Below, piece after piece: positions 28,903 through 38,398 of a DNA stretch of 64,000 nucleotides (position 1 is its first letter; each line of letters opens with the position of its first letter). The translations under genes were made by a program, and so were the position numbers. Source of the DNA: Methylobacterium sp. J-026 (GTDB lineage: Bacteria; Pseudomonadota; Alphaproteobacteria; Rhizobiales; Beijerinckiaceae); NCBI RefSeq assembly GCF_022829585.1, contig NZ_JAKSYC010000272.1:1-64000 (forward strand), given 5' to 3'. Under the pieces are notes generated by a model. That model was not told the origin of the DNA and did no database searches. It worked only from the letters and a program-made list of their open reading frames with translations.

Positions 28903-30135
28903 TCAGTTCCACTGGTGCCGGGCGGGCAGCGCGCCGTTCAGGGTGTAATCGCCCAGCAGGTGATACTTCCAGCGCACCGGATCGTGCAGCGTGTGCACCC
29001 GCGCATCGCGCCAGAAGCGGCCGAGATTGTCGCCCGCGCGGGTCGCCGCGGCGCCGGCGAGTTCCAGCAGGCGCTCGGAGGCCTCGAGGGCGACTTCGGT
29101 GGTCAGGATCTTGGCCTCGGCGACGGCGACGGAGGCCTCGGCCGAACTCTGCGCGGTGACGGGGGCGGCGGCGATGCGGTCCAGCGTCCGGCCGGCGCGG
29201 GCGAGTACCGCCTCGGCGGCGTGCAGGTCGACCGTCAGCCGCCCGACCTCCCCAAGAAGGTGCGGATCCTCGGCCACGCTCTCGGCGGTGAACGGAAAGG
29301 GCCGTGTCCGGGTCCGCAGGAACTCCAGGGCGGCTTCGGTCGCGCCCCGGGCGATCCCGGCATCGATCGCCGCCTGCACGAGCTGGGAGACCGGTCCGAA
29401 CAGGGCCGGCCGCTCGGCCAGGGGCGCGAGGTCGAGGGTCAGGCCGTCCTCGATCGGCGCGTCCACGAACGCCACCGTGCCGCTGGCCGTGGTGCGCTGG
29501 CCAAAACCCTGCCAATCGTCCACGACCCGCACCCCCGGGGCGTCGCGGCGTGCCCAGACCAGGAGCGGCCGGCCGTCCGGGGCCACGGCGCGGGTCGGGA
29601 TCCAATGGGCGAACAGGGCGCCGGTGGAATAGAAACGCCGGCCGGTGAGGCGGCTCCCCGCCGGCCCGGGCGCCAGCCGCGTCTCCACCTGGGTGATCGC
29701 CCTGCCGTTGCGCGACGGCCCGGCATTGCCGATCCGGTGGCCGTCGAGCACGGCGCCGTAGATCCGGGCCTGCTGCTCGGGGCTCGCCGCCGCCCGCACC
29801 AGGGCCAGCACGCCGAACTGGCTCTGCGGGATCTGGGCGGCCGAGCCGTCGGCGGCGGCCAGGATGGCGAACACCGCGGCCAGGGTCGTGTGCGCGACAT
29901 CGGCGCCGCCATAGGCCCGCGGCACGGTGATGCCGCCCAGGCCGCTCGCCGTGAACGCCTCGATCTCCGCCCAGGGCAGGCGCCGGTCGCGGTCGCGGTC
30001 CGCGGCCCCGTCGGCGAAGCGCCGCGCGATGGTCCGGGCGATCGCGATCGCCTCCGCGTCCGAACGGATCCGGTGCGGGCGGGTCGGCGGCAGCGGGCGC
30101 CGGTCCTCGAAACCGTCGGCACGGTGCAGGGTCAT
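28903..30135 (-). CDS. SfnB-family flavoprotein (acyl-CoA dehydrogenase-like), copy 1
   Basis: A 410-residue paralogue of the 27659-28897 product, with TASGLGGITVPRAYGGADV (about 62-80), GSAAQIPQSQFGVLALV, RFYSTGALFAHWIPTRAV and the same C-terminal HTLHDPVRWKYHLLGDYTLN block. It belongs to the sulfur acquisition oxidoreductases (SfnB-like). Start at ATG 30135; the long upstream part of the frame is a shadow of metI. The two copies in one operon could differ in substrate or form a mixed oligomer. Confidence 0.85.
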   Translation of the reverse strand: MTLHRADGFEDRRPLPPTRPHRIRSDAEAIAIARTIARRFADGAADRDRDRRLPWAEIEAFTASGLGGITVPRAYGGADVAHTTLAAVFAILAAADGSAAQIPQSQFGVLALVRAAASPEQQARIYGAVLDGHRIGNAGPSRNGRAITQVETRLAPGPAGSRLTGRRFYSTGALFAHWIPTRAVAPDGRPLLVWARRDAPGVRVVDDWQGFGQRTTASGTVAFVDAPIEDGLTLDLAPLAERPALFGPVSQLVQAAIDAGIARGATEAALEFLRTRTRPFPFTAESVAEDPHLLGEVGRLTVDLHAAEAVLARAGRTLDRIAAAPVTAQSSAEASVAVAEAKILTTEVALEASERLLELAGAAATRAGDNLGRFWRDARVHTLHDPVRWKYHLLGDYTLNGALPARHQWN

Positions 30136-30206
30136 GCGCGGATCACCTCGAACGGAACGGGGCGGCGCGACAGCCGCCGCGGGTGGCGCGCCCGGATGCG
30201 GGACGA

Positions 30207-30860
30207 TCAGCGGGCGCGCAGGCGCCGGACCGCACGATCGCCCGCGAACTGCACCAGGCAGACCAGCGCGACCAGCACCGCGATCACCGCCGCCATCACG
30301 GTGGTGTCGAAGCGCTGGTAGCCGTACCGGATCGCGACATCGCCGAGGCCGCCGGCGCCGACCGCCCCGGCCATGGCGGAGGCGCCGATCATCGCGACCA
30401 GGGTGATGGTGAAGCCGCCCAGGATGCCCGGCAGGGCCTCGGGCAGGAGCACGTGGAGCAGGATATGCCGGCGCCGGCAGCCGATGGACTGCGCCGCCTC
30501 GATCAGCCCGCCATCGACCTCCCGCAGCGAGACCTCGGCGATCCGCGCGAAGAACGGCGTGGCGCTCACCGAGAGCGGGACGATCGCCGCCCAGATGCCG
30601 ATGGTGGTGCCCGTCACCAACCGGGTGAACGGGATCAGCGCCACCAGCAGGACGATGAAGGGCACGGCGCGGAAGCCGTTGACGATCGTCCCGACCACCC
30701 GGTTGGCCTTCGGCGCCGGGAGGATGCCGCCGGGCTCCGAGGTGACCAGGAACAGCGCCAGCGGGATGCCGGCCAGCACCGCGATCCCGGCCGAGACACC
30801 GACCATGAAGAGCGTGTCGAGACATGCCTGCCCGAGGCGATCAATCATCTGCGGTGACAT
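30207..30860 (-). CDS. metI: Methionine-type ABC transporter permease
   Basis: A 217-residue MetI-like permease with five membrane helices. The EAA loop that docks on the ATPase reads [20 protein letters not shown] (about 121-140). Start chosen at ATG 30860, 20 bases inside metN; ATG 30848 is the alternative. The partner genes are metN and two substrate-binding proteins directly upstream. In this operon the likely cargo is an organosulfur compound or methionine rather than methionine alone. Confidence 0.88.
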   Translation of the reverse strand: MSPQMIDRLGQACLDTLFMVGVSAGIAVLAGIPLALFLVTSEPGGILPAPKANRVVGTIVNGFRAVPFIVLLVALIPFTRLVTGTTIGIWAAIVPLSVSATPFFARIAEVSLREVDGGLIEAAQSIGCRRRHILLHVLLPEALPGILGGFTITLVAMIGASAMAGAVGAGGLGDVAIRYGYQRFDTTVMAAVIAVLVALVCLVQFAGDRAVRRLRAR

Positions 30861-31983
30861 AGCCGATCCTCTCCACGGTTCCTCCGAGGGCGCGCAATCG
30901 ATCCTCCGCGTCCGGCCCCGCCGCATCGAGGGCGATCAGCATCCGGCCGACCGCGTGGCCCTGGATCCGCTCGATGCCGGCCTGGAGCAGCCGGACGGGT
31001 CCGCCGGCGGCCGCCACGAGGGCCGACAGATCGGGGCCGGCCGGCCCGGCACAGGTGACCGCCAGGACCGTCGCGGCACCGGGGGTGAAGTGCGGCCGGA
31101 GCCGGGGCGCCAGATCCGCCGGCAGGCCCCGGCTCAGGGGTTCAAGGAGGGCCCGGGTCGTGGGATGTTCGGGGCCGCCGAACACCCGCCAGACCGGCCC
31201 CGTCTCGACGACCCGGCCCTTTTCCAGCACCACCACGTCGCTGCAGATCTCCCGGATCACGCTCATCTCGTGGGTGATCAGGATGATGGTGATCCCGAGC
31301 CGGCGGTTGATGTCGCGGAGCAGGTTCAGGATCGTCAGGGTCGTTTCCGGGTCGAGCGCGGAGGTCGCCTCGTCGCAGAGCAGGATGTCCGGGCGGCTGA
31401 CGAGGGCGCGGGCGATGCCCACGCGCTGCTTCTGGCCGCCGGAGAGGCGCGACGGATAGGTCTCCGCCTTGCCCTCGAGCCCGACCAGGCGCAGCGCCTC
31501 CTGGACCCGCGCGGCGATCTCCGGCTTCGGCAGGCCGGCCGCCTTGAGCGGCAGCGCCACGTTCCCGTGCACCGTCTTGGCCGAGAGCAGGTTGAAATGC
31601 TGGAAGATCATGCCGACGCGGCGGCGCAGGGCGACCAGCCCGTCCGTGTCCAGCGCCGCGACCGGCTGGCCGTCGACCAGAACGCGGCCGGAGGTCGGCG
31701 CCTCCAGCCGGTTGACCGTGCGCAGCAGGCTCGACTTGCCGGCCCCCGACCGGCCGATGATTCCGAGGATCGCGCCCGCGGGCACGTCGAGGTCGACCCG
31801 ATCGAGGGCCTGGACCGGGCCGGCGGCGGACAGGTAGGTCTTGGACACCGCCTCGAACCGCACGGTGCCGGCCGCCCGGGTCGCGATCGCCGACACGAGG
31901 GCGGGCGCGGCGGATGCGCCGGGCCGGTCCCGGGCGATCCAGCGGGCGGGGTCGCGGAGGCTGTCGAACGTGAGGCCGGCCAT
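30841..31983 (-). CDS. metN: Methionine-type ABC transporter ATP-binding protein
   Basis: A 380-residue MetN-like ATPase. Walker A is [16 protein letters not shown], the signature is [15 protein letters not shown], and Walker B is [18 protein letters not shown]-terminal regulatory (NIL-like) domain follows from about residue 280. The first 40 residues are an extension before the usual start of the fold. ATG 31983 overlaps the metQ stop (TGATG); a GTG at 31995 is also in frame. It energises the MetI permease of the same operon. Confidence 0.9.
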   Translation of the reverse strand: MAGLTFDSLRDPARWIARDRPGASAAPALVSAIATRAAGTVRFEAVSKTYLSAAGPVQALDRVDLDVPAGAILGIIGRSGAGKSSLLRTVNRLEAPTSGRVLVDGQPVAALDTDGLVALRRRVGMIFQHFNLLSAKTVHGNVALPLKAAGLPKPEIAARVQEALRLVGLEGKAETYPSRLSGGQKQRVGIARALVSRPDILLCDEATSALDPETTLTILNLLRDINRRLGITIILITHEMSVIREICSDVVVLEKGRVVETGPVWRVFGGPEHPTTRALLEPLSRGLPADLAPRLRPHFTPGAATVLAVTCAGPAGPDLSALVAAAGGPVRLLQAGIERIQGHAVGRMLIALDAAGPDAEDRLRALGGTVERIGYVTADD

Positions 31984-32783
31984 CAGTTCTGCCACGCCAG
32001 CACGTAGAGCTTGTCGCTGTTGGCGAAGGATTTGTGGATCTGCCGCTTCACCGCCTCCGAAGTCTGGAAGATCCGCACGAACCTGGCGATGGTCGGGTCG
32101 TCCTTGCGTGCCGCCTTGGTGACGAAGCTCACCGCGAAGAGCTTGTCCTCGATGCCCGTATAGATGAGGCCGCTGGTCGGATCGAAGCTGCCGGCGGCGA
32201 CGATGAAGTGCGGATAGCCCTGCGCCAGATCGACATCGCCGGTGATGCGCGCGAGCTGGGGGCCCTCGACCTCGGTGAACCGGAGCTTCCTCGGGTTCTC
32301 GGTGATGTCATCGAGCGTGCCGAGGAAGCCGACCTGGTCCTTGAGCTTGATCAGCCCGGCCTTCTGGAGCAGCAGCAGGCCGCGGCCCTGGTTCACCGGA
32401 TCGTTGGCGATCGCCACCGTGCCGCCCACCGGGATCGCCGCGAAGCTCGTGTGCTTCAGGGAATAGAGCCCGAGATTCTGCAGGATCCCGAGCCCGACGA
32501 TCGCGAATTTGTAGCCCTTCTGCCGCTCGGCATTCTCCATGAAGGGGCGGTGCTGGAAGAAGTTCAGGTCGATATCGCCCGCGTCGAGCGCGACGTTGGG
32601 CGTCGTCCAGTCGCTGAACTCGATGACCTTGACGGTGATGCCCTGGGACTTGGCCTCGTCCGCGGCGACGTTGACCGCATCGGCATAGGCGCCCGGGACC
32701 ACACCGACCGTGAGGGTCTCGGCCCGGGCGGCCATCGCGCCGAGCGACAGGAGGGCGGCGGCAAGGAGACGCGGGACTCTCAT
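31983..32783 (-). CDS. MetQ-type substrate-binding protein 2
   Basis: A 266-residue periplasmic binding protein of the NlpA/MetQ family. The signal peptide is [20 protein letters not shown] ending ARAE with no lipobox Cys, so it is likely free in the periplasm. Family motifs: [20 protein letters not shown] (about 58-77) and [20 protein letters not shown]. It is paralogous to the product of 32780-33673, whose stop overlaps this start (ATGA). Confidence 0.88.
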   Translation of the reverse strand: MRVPRLLAAALLSLGAMAARAETLTVGVVPGAYADAVNVAADEAKSQGITVKVIEFSDWTTPNVALDAGDIDLNFFQHRPFMENAERQKGYKFAIVGLGILQNLGLYSLKHTSFAAIPVGGTVAIANDPVNQGRGLLLLQKAGLIKLKDQVGFLGTLDDITENPRKLRFTEVEGPQLARITGDVDLAQGYPHFIVAAGSFDPTSGLIYTGIEDKLFAVSFVTKAARKDDPTIARFVRIFQTSEAVKRQIHKSFANSDKLYVLAWQN

Positions 32784-33673
32784 CGGGTCGAACTCTGGGA
32801 TGGGGCGGCTTCGGGCAGCCAGGGCAGGGCGTAGAGGCTCGGGTTGTGGGCGAAGGACGCGTCGATCCGCGCCCGCACGGCCGGCGAGGTCTGATAGATC
32901 GCCACGAATTGCGCGATCTCGGGATCGTCGGCGCGGTCGGCCCGGGTCACGAACCGAATGGCGTAGGCGCGGTCGCCGATGCCGGAATAGATCAGGGCCT
33001 GGCCGGCGAAGTCTGCGCGACCGGCATTGACGAAGTGCGCCGGATACCCCTGCGCGAGATCGACATCCGAGACCGCGCGGACCAGTTGCGGCCCCGCGAT
33101 CTCGACGAATCTGAGTTGTTTCGGATTGGCGACCACGTCGTCGAGCGTCGCCCTCGTGCCGGCCCCGTTCGTGAGGTTGATGAGCCCGGCGGATTCGAGG
33201 AGCGCGAGCCCCCGGCCCTGGTTCACCGGATCGTTCGCCACCGCCACCGTGGCCCCGTCCGGCAGGGCGGCGAGGCTCGCATGCCGCTCCGAGTACAGGC
33301 CGATATTGGGCACGATGCCGAGGGCGACGCTCCTGAGCGGAAAGCCGGTCTCTGCGACGGCGTTGTCGAGGAAGGCCTGGTGCTGGAAGTAGTTCACGTC
33401 GAGATCGCCGTTGGCGAGGGCGAGATTGGGCGTCGTCCAATCGGTGAATTCGACCACCTGCACATCGAGCTTGCGTGCCTTGGCCTCCGCCGCCGCGACG
33501 TGGATGGAATCGGCCAGGGATCCGGGCGTGACCTCGATCCGCACCCGGGCGAGGGCCGGCGCGGCGCCGAGGGCGAGCAGCAGCGCGGCCGCCAGGACGC
33601 GGCGTCTCCGGCGCGGCCGCCGGGGCGAACGGACGAGGCCGGCCTGTGGGTGGAGGATGGCGCGGGACTCCAT
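32780..33673 (-). CDS. MetQ-type substrate-binding protein 1
   Basis: A 297-residue periplasmic binding protein, first gene of the organosulfur operon. A basic N-terminal region (Arg-rich, about 15-25) precedes a hydrophobic signal core ending ALARV. Family motifs: DWTTPNLALANGDLDVNYFQ and [20 protein letters not shown], nearly the same as in its neighbour. Two binding proteins for one MetNI transporter would widen substrate range. Start at ATG 33673 as the signal peptide then lies near the N-terminus; an in-frame start at 33751 exists. Confidence 0.85.
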   Translation of the reverse strand: MESRAILHPQAGLVRSPRRPRRRRRVLAAALLLALGAAPALARVRIEVTPGSLADSIHVAAAEAKARKLDVQVVEFTDWTTPNLALANGDLDVNYFQHQAFLDNAVAETGFPLRSVALGIVPNIGLYSERHASLAALPDGATVAVANDPVNQGRGLALLESAGLINLTNGAGTRATLDDVVANPKQLRFVEIAGPQLVRAVSDVDLAQGYPAHFVNAGRADFAGQALIYSGIGDRAYAIRFVTRADRADDPEIAQFVAIYQTSPAVRARIDASFAHNPSLYALPWLPEAAPSQSSTR

Positions 33674-34155
33674 GACGGCGTTCGACCTCGCGGGACCCCG
33701 TCGGGGGATCCCCGCAGTCCAGAGCGAATAGGACGGCCATTCATCGAACACCCCAGACGCCGATTCCCGGCCTCCGAAGTCTTCCGTGCGCGACGGCCGA
33801 GGGAAGATCGGATGGGATCGTGTCGGGACGATCGTTGCGACCGCGAGCGTTTGATCTCGCGTCGCAAACTAGACCAGAGTCGCGGGGCCGGGCATTCCAA
33901 AGATCTCTGAATCGCGATACAGACGACCTACCGCCGGCCTGACGGACAGAAGTTCTAGCCTGCCTCCGATCGGTGGCCCGGGCTCGCAGTCAGACCGTCG
34001 TCGGTCCGCGGTCCGCGGCCCCGGAATGGGGCGTCCCGCGGGAGGCCCGCTCGGCGCGCGCCTTCAGATGTCGTCCCACGCGATCGCGATGTTGCCGCCC
34101 TGAGACAAAGTCCCGCTCGACCGCTGCAAGCTGCGCGACGCCGGGAACCTGCCTT
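33674..34155. other. Intergenic region, promoter of the organosulfur operon
   Basis: No gene supported. The promoter for the minus-strand metQ-metQ-metN-metI-sfnB-sfnB-ntaA operon should lie in the less GC-rich part around 33850-33960. I see no recognisable SAM riboswitch or named operator here. Confidence 0.4.
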
Positions 34156-34398
34156 TCAAGACCGGATCCGCTTCGGGATCGCGCGGCCGCGGCAGGCGGC
34201 GCGGTATTGCTGGCGCGGCAGGCCGCGCATGTTGCGCCGGTCCGCCTCCTGCGTGCAGGCGGTCTTGCGGTCAGCCTTGCTCAGTTCCCGGGTGCCGGAG
34301 GACGGCACGTCGGTCGGCGCGGGGGCGGTGTAGCTTTGCGCGCCTGCCGCACCCGGGAGAGCAACGAGAAGGGCGAGCCCGAGATACAACCGGCGCAT
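34156..34398 (-). CDS. Small secreted protein with SYTAP motif, PsiF-repeat-like
   Basis: An 80-residue protein: signal peptide of about 20 residues ending GAAGAQ, then SYTAPAP and a basic C-terminal part ACTQEADRRNMRGLPRQQYR, which resembles a PsiF-type repeat (paired Cys with a central K/R-G). The AQSYTAP junction is shared with the small secreted proteins at 40462-40728 and 44063-44320. Function unknown. Confidence 0.6.
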   Translation of the reverse strand: MRRLYLGLALLVALPGAAGAQSYTAPAPTDVPSSGTRELSKADRKTACTQEADRRNMRGLPRQQYRAACRGRAIPKRIRS

Positions 34399-34645
34399 GA
34401 TCGTCCCTGTGAACTAGAGCCAAGTCGAAGCAAGCGCCGCGCCAGGACGAAGACCAACGGGACGTGCAGGAACTCCGGTTCAGGTCCCGGATTCCGGCGC
34501 GGGATAGCGCAGCGGGTCACCTCCGCGGGTCCGGCATCTGTTGCACTTTTATAACGCGTGCGGCCGGCCGCGCTCTGGACCGGAGCGATGGCATATCGGT
34601 TGCGGCCGCTCGTCCGATGCTTTGCGAAGCCGGGGGACCGAGACG

Positions 34646-35653
34646 ATGTTCAGGCGCGGGATCGCGGCTGCCTTGTTGCCAGCCCTGATGTTCGGGGCCG
34701 CGCATGCGGCAGACCCTGGAGCCGGCACATCGGCCAAGGCACCCGAGGCTGCCGCCGTAGCCGATGGGCCGTTCTTCCTCTTCGCCGACACGCAGGTCAG
34801 CTATCGCTACCAGTTCCCGACGGTCTCGCCCGGCGTCCAGATCCAGCGGGCGGACGGCAGCTTCGTCTCCCGGGAGGCGCCCAAGCAGATCCTCAACATC
34901 GCGCATGCCGATGCCTGGGCCTACGGCACCAACTTCTTCTCCCTCGACATCCTGAAATCGGGCTCGCAGTTCCCGGCGGGCACCACCAACCCGCCGGGCA
35001 GCGTCGCCGCGCCGGCCTTCTTCGAGAACGGCAATACCGAAGCCTACGGCCTGTACCGCGGCACCCTCAGCCTGAACGCGCTCACCGGCACCAGGGCGTT
35101 CACGTTTCCCGGGCTCGTGAAGGACGTGTCCCTCGCCTTCGGGTTCGACGCCAATGCACAGAACGACGCGTTCGGCTCGAAGAAGCGCGATATCGTCGGC
35201 GGCTTGAACTTCTCCTTCGACGTCGCGGCGGGCTTCCTCAATCTCAGCACGCACGTCTACAAGGAGTGGAACCGCAACGGCTTCAACCTCCAGCCGGATC
35301 GCGACCAGAGCTTCGACGCCGTTCCGGAATTCGAGTTCGTCTACAACTTCCCGCTGACGTTCACCGGGCTGCCGCTCAGCCTGACCGGGTTCAACAACAT
35401 CGTTCTGCCCAAGGGCCGCGGCGTGCGCAACGTCGCGGACTTCTCGTACAACCCGCCGCGCGGTCTCGAGTTTCTCTCGCGCACGAACCTCGTGCTCGAT
35501 CTCGGCAAGCTGATCTACGACCAGCCGAACAGGGTCGATGTCTTCATCGGCTTCCAGTACTGGCTGAACAAGTTCGGCAACCTGGAGACCGCGACCTTCA
35601 AGGGGACCGAGGAGAAGAGCTTCCTGGCGGGCTTCGCCTTCCACGTCCTCTGA
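34646..35653 (+). CDS. Tsx-like outer membrane channel
   Basis: A 335-residue outer membrane protein with a signal peptide ending HAAD (about residue 21). The mature part alternates polar and aromatic residues typical of a 12-strand barrel and resembles nucleoside-specific channel (Tsx) family proteins, with a terminal Leu in FAFHVL. It is followed 30 bases later by a nucleoside-type ABC transporter, so it probably passes nucleosides or purines across the outer membrane. Start at ATG 34646, where the signal peptide begins. Confidence 0.72.
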   Translation: MFRRGIAAALLPALMFGAAHAADPGAGTSAKAPEAAAVADGPFFLFADTQVSYRYQFPTVSPGVQIQRADGSFVSREAPKQILNIAHADAWAYGTNFFSLDILKSGSQFPAGTTNPPGSVAAPAFFENGNTEAYGLYRGTLSLNALTGTRAFTFPGLVKDVSLAFGFDANAQNDAFGSKKRDIVGGLNFSFDVAAGFLNLSTHVYKEWNRNGFNLQPDRDQSFDAVPEFEFVYNFPLTFTGLPLSLTGFNNIVLPKGRGVRNVADFSYNPPRGLEFLSRTNLVLDLGKLIYDQPNRVDVFIGFQYWLNKFGNLETATFKGTEEKSFLAGFAFHVL

Positions 35654-35683
35654 GGCGCTGTCCCCGCATCGCGGAGGGTCTGG

Positions 35684-37306
35684 ATGACGATCGCGGCGAC
35701 TGAGCCGATGCCCGCCCCGGGCGATCCGAGGCCGCTGTTCGGCGCCTACGGCATCGTGAAGCGCTTCGGCGCCTTCACGGCCAACGACCGCATCGACCTC
35801 GAGATCCGGGCCGGCGAGATCCATGCCCTGCTCGGCGAGAACGGGGCCGGGAAATCCACGCTGATGAAGATCCTCTACGGCCTCCTGGAGCCGACGGCGG
35901 GCGTCGTCACGCATCGGGGCGAAGTGGTCCGGCTCAGGAACCCCGAGGCCGCCCGGCGGCTCGGCATCGGCATGGTGTTCCAGCACTTTTCCCTGTGCGC
36001 GAATCTGACGGTCGCCGAGAACATCGCCCTCGTGATGGGCAAGGGCCTCGGCCGCAGGGCGCTTGCCGACCGGATCGCGGCCCTCGGTCGGACCTACGGC
36101 CTGCACCTCGACCTGGATCGGCCGGTCTGGTCGCTGTCGGCGGGGGAGCGTCAGCGCATCGAGATCGTGCGCTGCCTGCTCCAAGATCCGAAGCTCGTCA
36201 TCCTCGACGAGCCGACCTCGGTGCTCACCCCCGGCGAAGCCGAAAAGCTGTTCACGGTGCTGGAGCGCCTGCGGGACGAGGGCCGGGCGCTGCTCTACAT
36301 CTCGCACCGGCTCGACGAGGTGCGCCGCCTCTGCGCCCGCGCCACGATTCTGCGCGGCGGCCGGGTCGTCGGCGCCTGCGACCCGCGTGCGGAGAGTGCC
36401 GGCTCCCTCGCCGCCCTGATGGTCGGCGCGCCGGTGCGCGCGCTGACGCGGGAGGCCGCCCCCGCACGGTCGGCGCCGGCGGGACCCGAGCGCCTGCGCC
36501 TCGACCGGCTGTCGCTGCCCGCCCCCGGCCTGCACGCCACCGGCCTGCGCGACATCTCGTTCAGTGTCCGCGGCGGCGAGATCCTCGGCATCGCCGGGAT
36601 CGCGGGCAACGGCCAGTCCGAACTGTTCGCGGCGCTCTCGGGGGAGGCCCGGGCGCCGGAGGCCGGCGCCGTCCGCATCGACGGGACGCCCGCCGGCCGC
36701 CTCGACATCAACGCGCGGCGGCGTCTCGGGGCCGTCTTCGTGCCCGAGGAGCGCAACGGCCATGCCGCGGCGCCCGGCCTGAGCCTCTCGGAGAACGTCG
36801 TGCTCTCCCGGTACGCCACCGCGTCGCTGACGCGCTTCGGACTCGTGCGCCGGGGCGCGGCCCGGGCGCTGGCGGCCCGGGTGATCGCGGCGTTCGATGT
36901 GCGCAAGGCCGGCCCGGACCCGGCCGCCGGCACCCTGTCGGGGGGCAACCTGCAGAAGTTCGTGGTCGGACGCGAGATCCTGGGCGAGCCCGGGGTGCTC
37001 GTCGTCGATCAGCCGACCTGGGGCGTCGATGCGGCGGCGGCCGCGCGCATCCGCCAGGCGCTGATCGACCTCGCCGCGCGCGGGAGCGCCATCCTGATGA
37101 TCAGTCAGGATCTCGACGAGCTGTTCGCGATCGCCGGCTCCATCGCGGTCCTCCAGGCCGGCACCCTGTCGCGGGCGGTGGCGCGCGCCGAGACCACCCG
37201 CGAGGCGGTGGGCCTGCTGATGGGCGGCTCCGGCGGCCCGCCCCCGGGCGGCCACACGGGCACACCGGCGGGCCGCAGCCGCGAAGGAGATTCCCATGCG
37301 ACGTAG
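35684..37306 (+). CDS. Nucleoside/purine-type ABC transporter, ATP-binding protein
   Basis: A 540-residue double ATPase of the sugar/nucleoside (YufO/NupA) type. The first half has Walker A LLGENGAGKSTLMKILYG and signature LSAGERQRIEIVR; the second half has a degenerate Walker A GIAGIAGNGQSELFAAL and LSGGNLQKFVVGREIL. The linker and half-site pattern fit BMP-dependent importers. It precedes two permease genes and a BMP-family binding protein. The stop lies in a short tandem duplication (37298-37322). Confidence 0.9.
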   Translation: MTIAATEPMPAPGDPRPLFGAYGIVKRFGAFTANDRIDLEIRAGEIHALLGENGAGKSTLMKILYGLLEPTAGVVTHRGEVVRLRNPEAARRLGIGMVFQHFSLCANLTVAENIALVMGKGLGRRALADRIAALGRTYGLHLDLDRPVWSLSAGERQRIEIVRCLLQDPKLVILDEPTSVLTPGEAEKLFTVLERLRDEGRALLYISHRLDEVRRLCARATILRGGRVVGACDPRAESAGSLAALMVGAPVRALTREAAPARSAPAGPERLRLDRLSLPAPGLHATGLRDISFSVRGGEILGIAGIAGNGQSELFAALSGEARAPEAGAVRIDGTPAGRLDINARRRLGAVFVPEERNGHAAAPGLSLSENVVLSRYATASLTRFGLVRRGAARALAARVIAAFDVRKAGPDPAAGTLSGGNLQKFVVGREILGEPGVLVVDQPTWGVDAAAAARIRQALIDLAARGSAILMISQDLDELFAIAGSIAVLQAGTLSRAVARAETTREAVGLLMGGSGGPPPGGHTGTPAGRSREGDSHAT

Positions 37307-37322
37307 CCAAGCGACGTAGCCA
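37298..37322 (+). repeat. 13-bp tandem duplication between ATPase and permease genes
   Basis: GCGACGTAGCCA occurs at 37298-37309 and again at 37311-37322. The first copy contains the stop of the ATPase gene, and the second ends at the A of the next start codon. The intergenic space of 15 bases is largely this duplication. Confidence 0.75.
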
Positions 37323-38398
37323 TGCGCCTTGACCTCGTGCCGCGCCCCGGCCGCGCGCCGCTCGCCGCCCTCCTCGCGCCGGCCCTGGCCTTCCTCGCCT
37401 CCGTGCTGCTCGGCGGCGTGGCCGTCGCCCTGCTCGGCGTCTCGCCGGCGGCGGCCTTCGCGGCCTACTTCATCGCGCCGCTGTCCGAGTTGTGGTCCCT
37501 GCAGGAGATCGCCGTGAAGGCCGCGCCGCTCGCCCTGATCGCGACGGGCCTGGCCTTCTGCTACCGGGCGAACCTGTGGAATATCGGTGCCGAGGGCCAG
37601 TTCGTGGTCGGCGGCCTCGCCGGCGGCTGCGTCGCCCTCGCCACCCAGGGCAGCGCGGGCTTCACCTTCTGGATCCTGCCGACGATGCTCGTCGCCGGCA
37701 CCCTCGCCGGCATCGCCTACGCGATGATCCCGGCCGTGCTGAAGGTGCGGCTCGGCGTCTCCGAGATCCTGACCAGCCTGATGCTGGTCTACGTCGCGGA
37801 ACTGCTCCTCGACTACATGGCCCGGGGCCCGTTGCGCGATCCGGCGGGATACAACTTCCCGCAGAGCGTCCCCTTCGATGCTGCGGCGCGCCTCCCCTAC
37901 CTGATGGAGGGGGAGACCCTGCATGCGGGCGTGCTCATCGCCTTCGCTTCCGTCGTGCTGGCCACGATCGTCCTCGGGCGGACCCTGTTCGGGTTCGAGG
38001 TGCGGGTCGTCGGGGCGAGCCCCCGCGCCGCCCGGTTCGCCGGCTTCAGCGAGGCCCGCCTGACGCTCGCCGCCTTCGCGGTCTCGGGCGGGGCGGCGGG
38101 GCTCGCGGGGATCGCGGAAGTCGCGGGCCAGATCGGGCAGCTCCAGCCGACGATCTCGCCGGGCTACGGCTTCACGGCGATCATCGTCGCCTTCCTCGGC
38201 CGGCTCTCGCCCCCGGGCATCCTCGTCGCCGCCCTGGTGATCGCGCTGACGACGATTGGCGGCGAGGGCGCGCAGATCGACCTCCGGCTTCCCCTCGACC
38301 TGACGCGGGCCTTCCAGGGCGTGCTGCTCGCCTTCGTCCTGGGGGCGGATGTCCTTACCCGCTTCACGGTCCGCCTCGTCCCGGGAGGGGCCCGATGA
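37322..38398 (+). CDS. Nucleoside-type ABC transporter permease 1
   Basis: A 358-residue permease of the BPD_transp_2/RbsC-like fold (YufP/NupB type), with about ten hydrophobic segments. Landmarks: CYRANLWNIGAEGQFVVGGL (about 80-99) and a later VVGASPRAARFAGFSEAR (about 229-246), where such permeases have the helix contacting the ATPase. It forms the membrane heterodimer with the product of 38395-39321, whose start overlaps its stop (ATGA). Confidence 0.88.
   Translation: MRLDLVPRPGRAPLAALLAPALAFLASVLLGGVAVALLGVSPAAAFAAYFIAPLSELWSLQEIAVKAAPLALIATGLAFCYRANLWNIGAEGQFVVGGLAGGCVALATQGSAGFTFWILPTMLVAGTLAGIAYAMIPAVLKVRLGVSEILTSLMLVYVAELLLDYMARGPLRDPAGYNFPQSVPFDAAARLPYLMEGETLHAGVLIAFASVVLATIVLGRTLFGFEVRVVGASPRAARFAGFSEARLTLAAFAVSGGAAGLAGIAEVAGQIGQLQPTISPGYGFTAIIVAFLGRLSPPGILVAALVIALTTIGGEGAQIDLRLPLDLTRAFQGVLLAFVLGADVLTRFTVRLVPGGAR

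Noticed and set aside
34517..37924. Minus-strand open frame of 1135 codons over the Tsx and ABC genes
   Set aside because: Opposite to two clear genes; composition is that of an antisense shadow.
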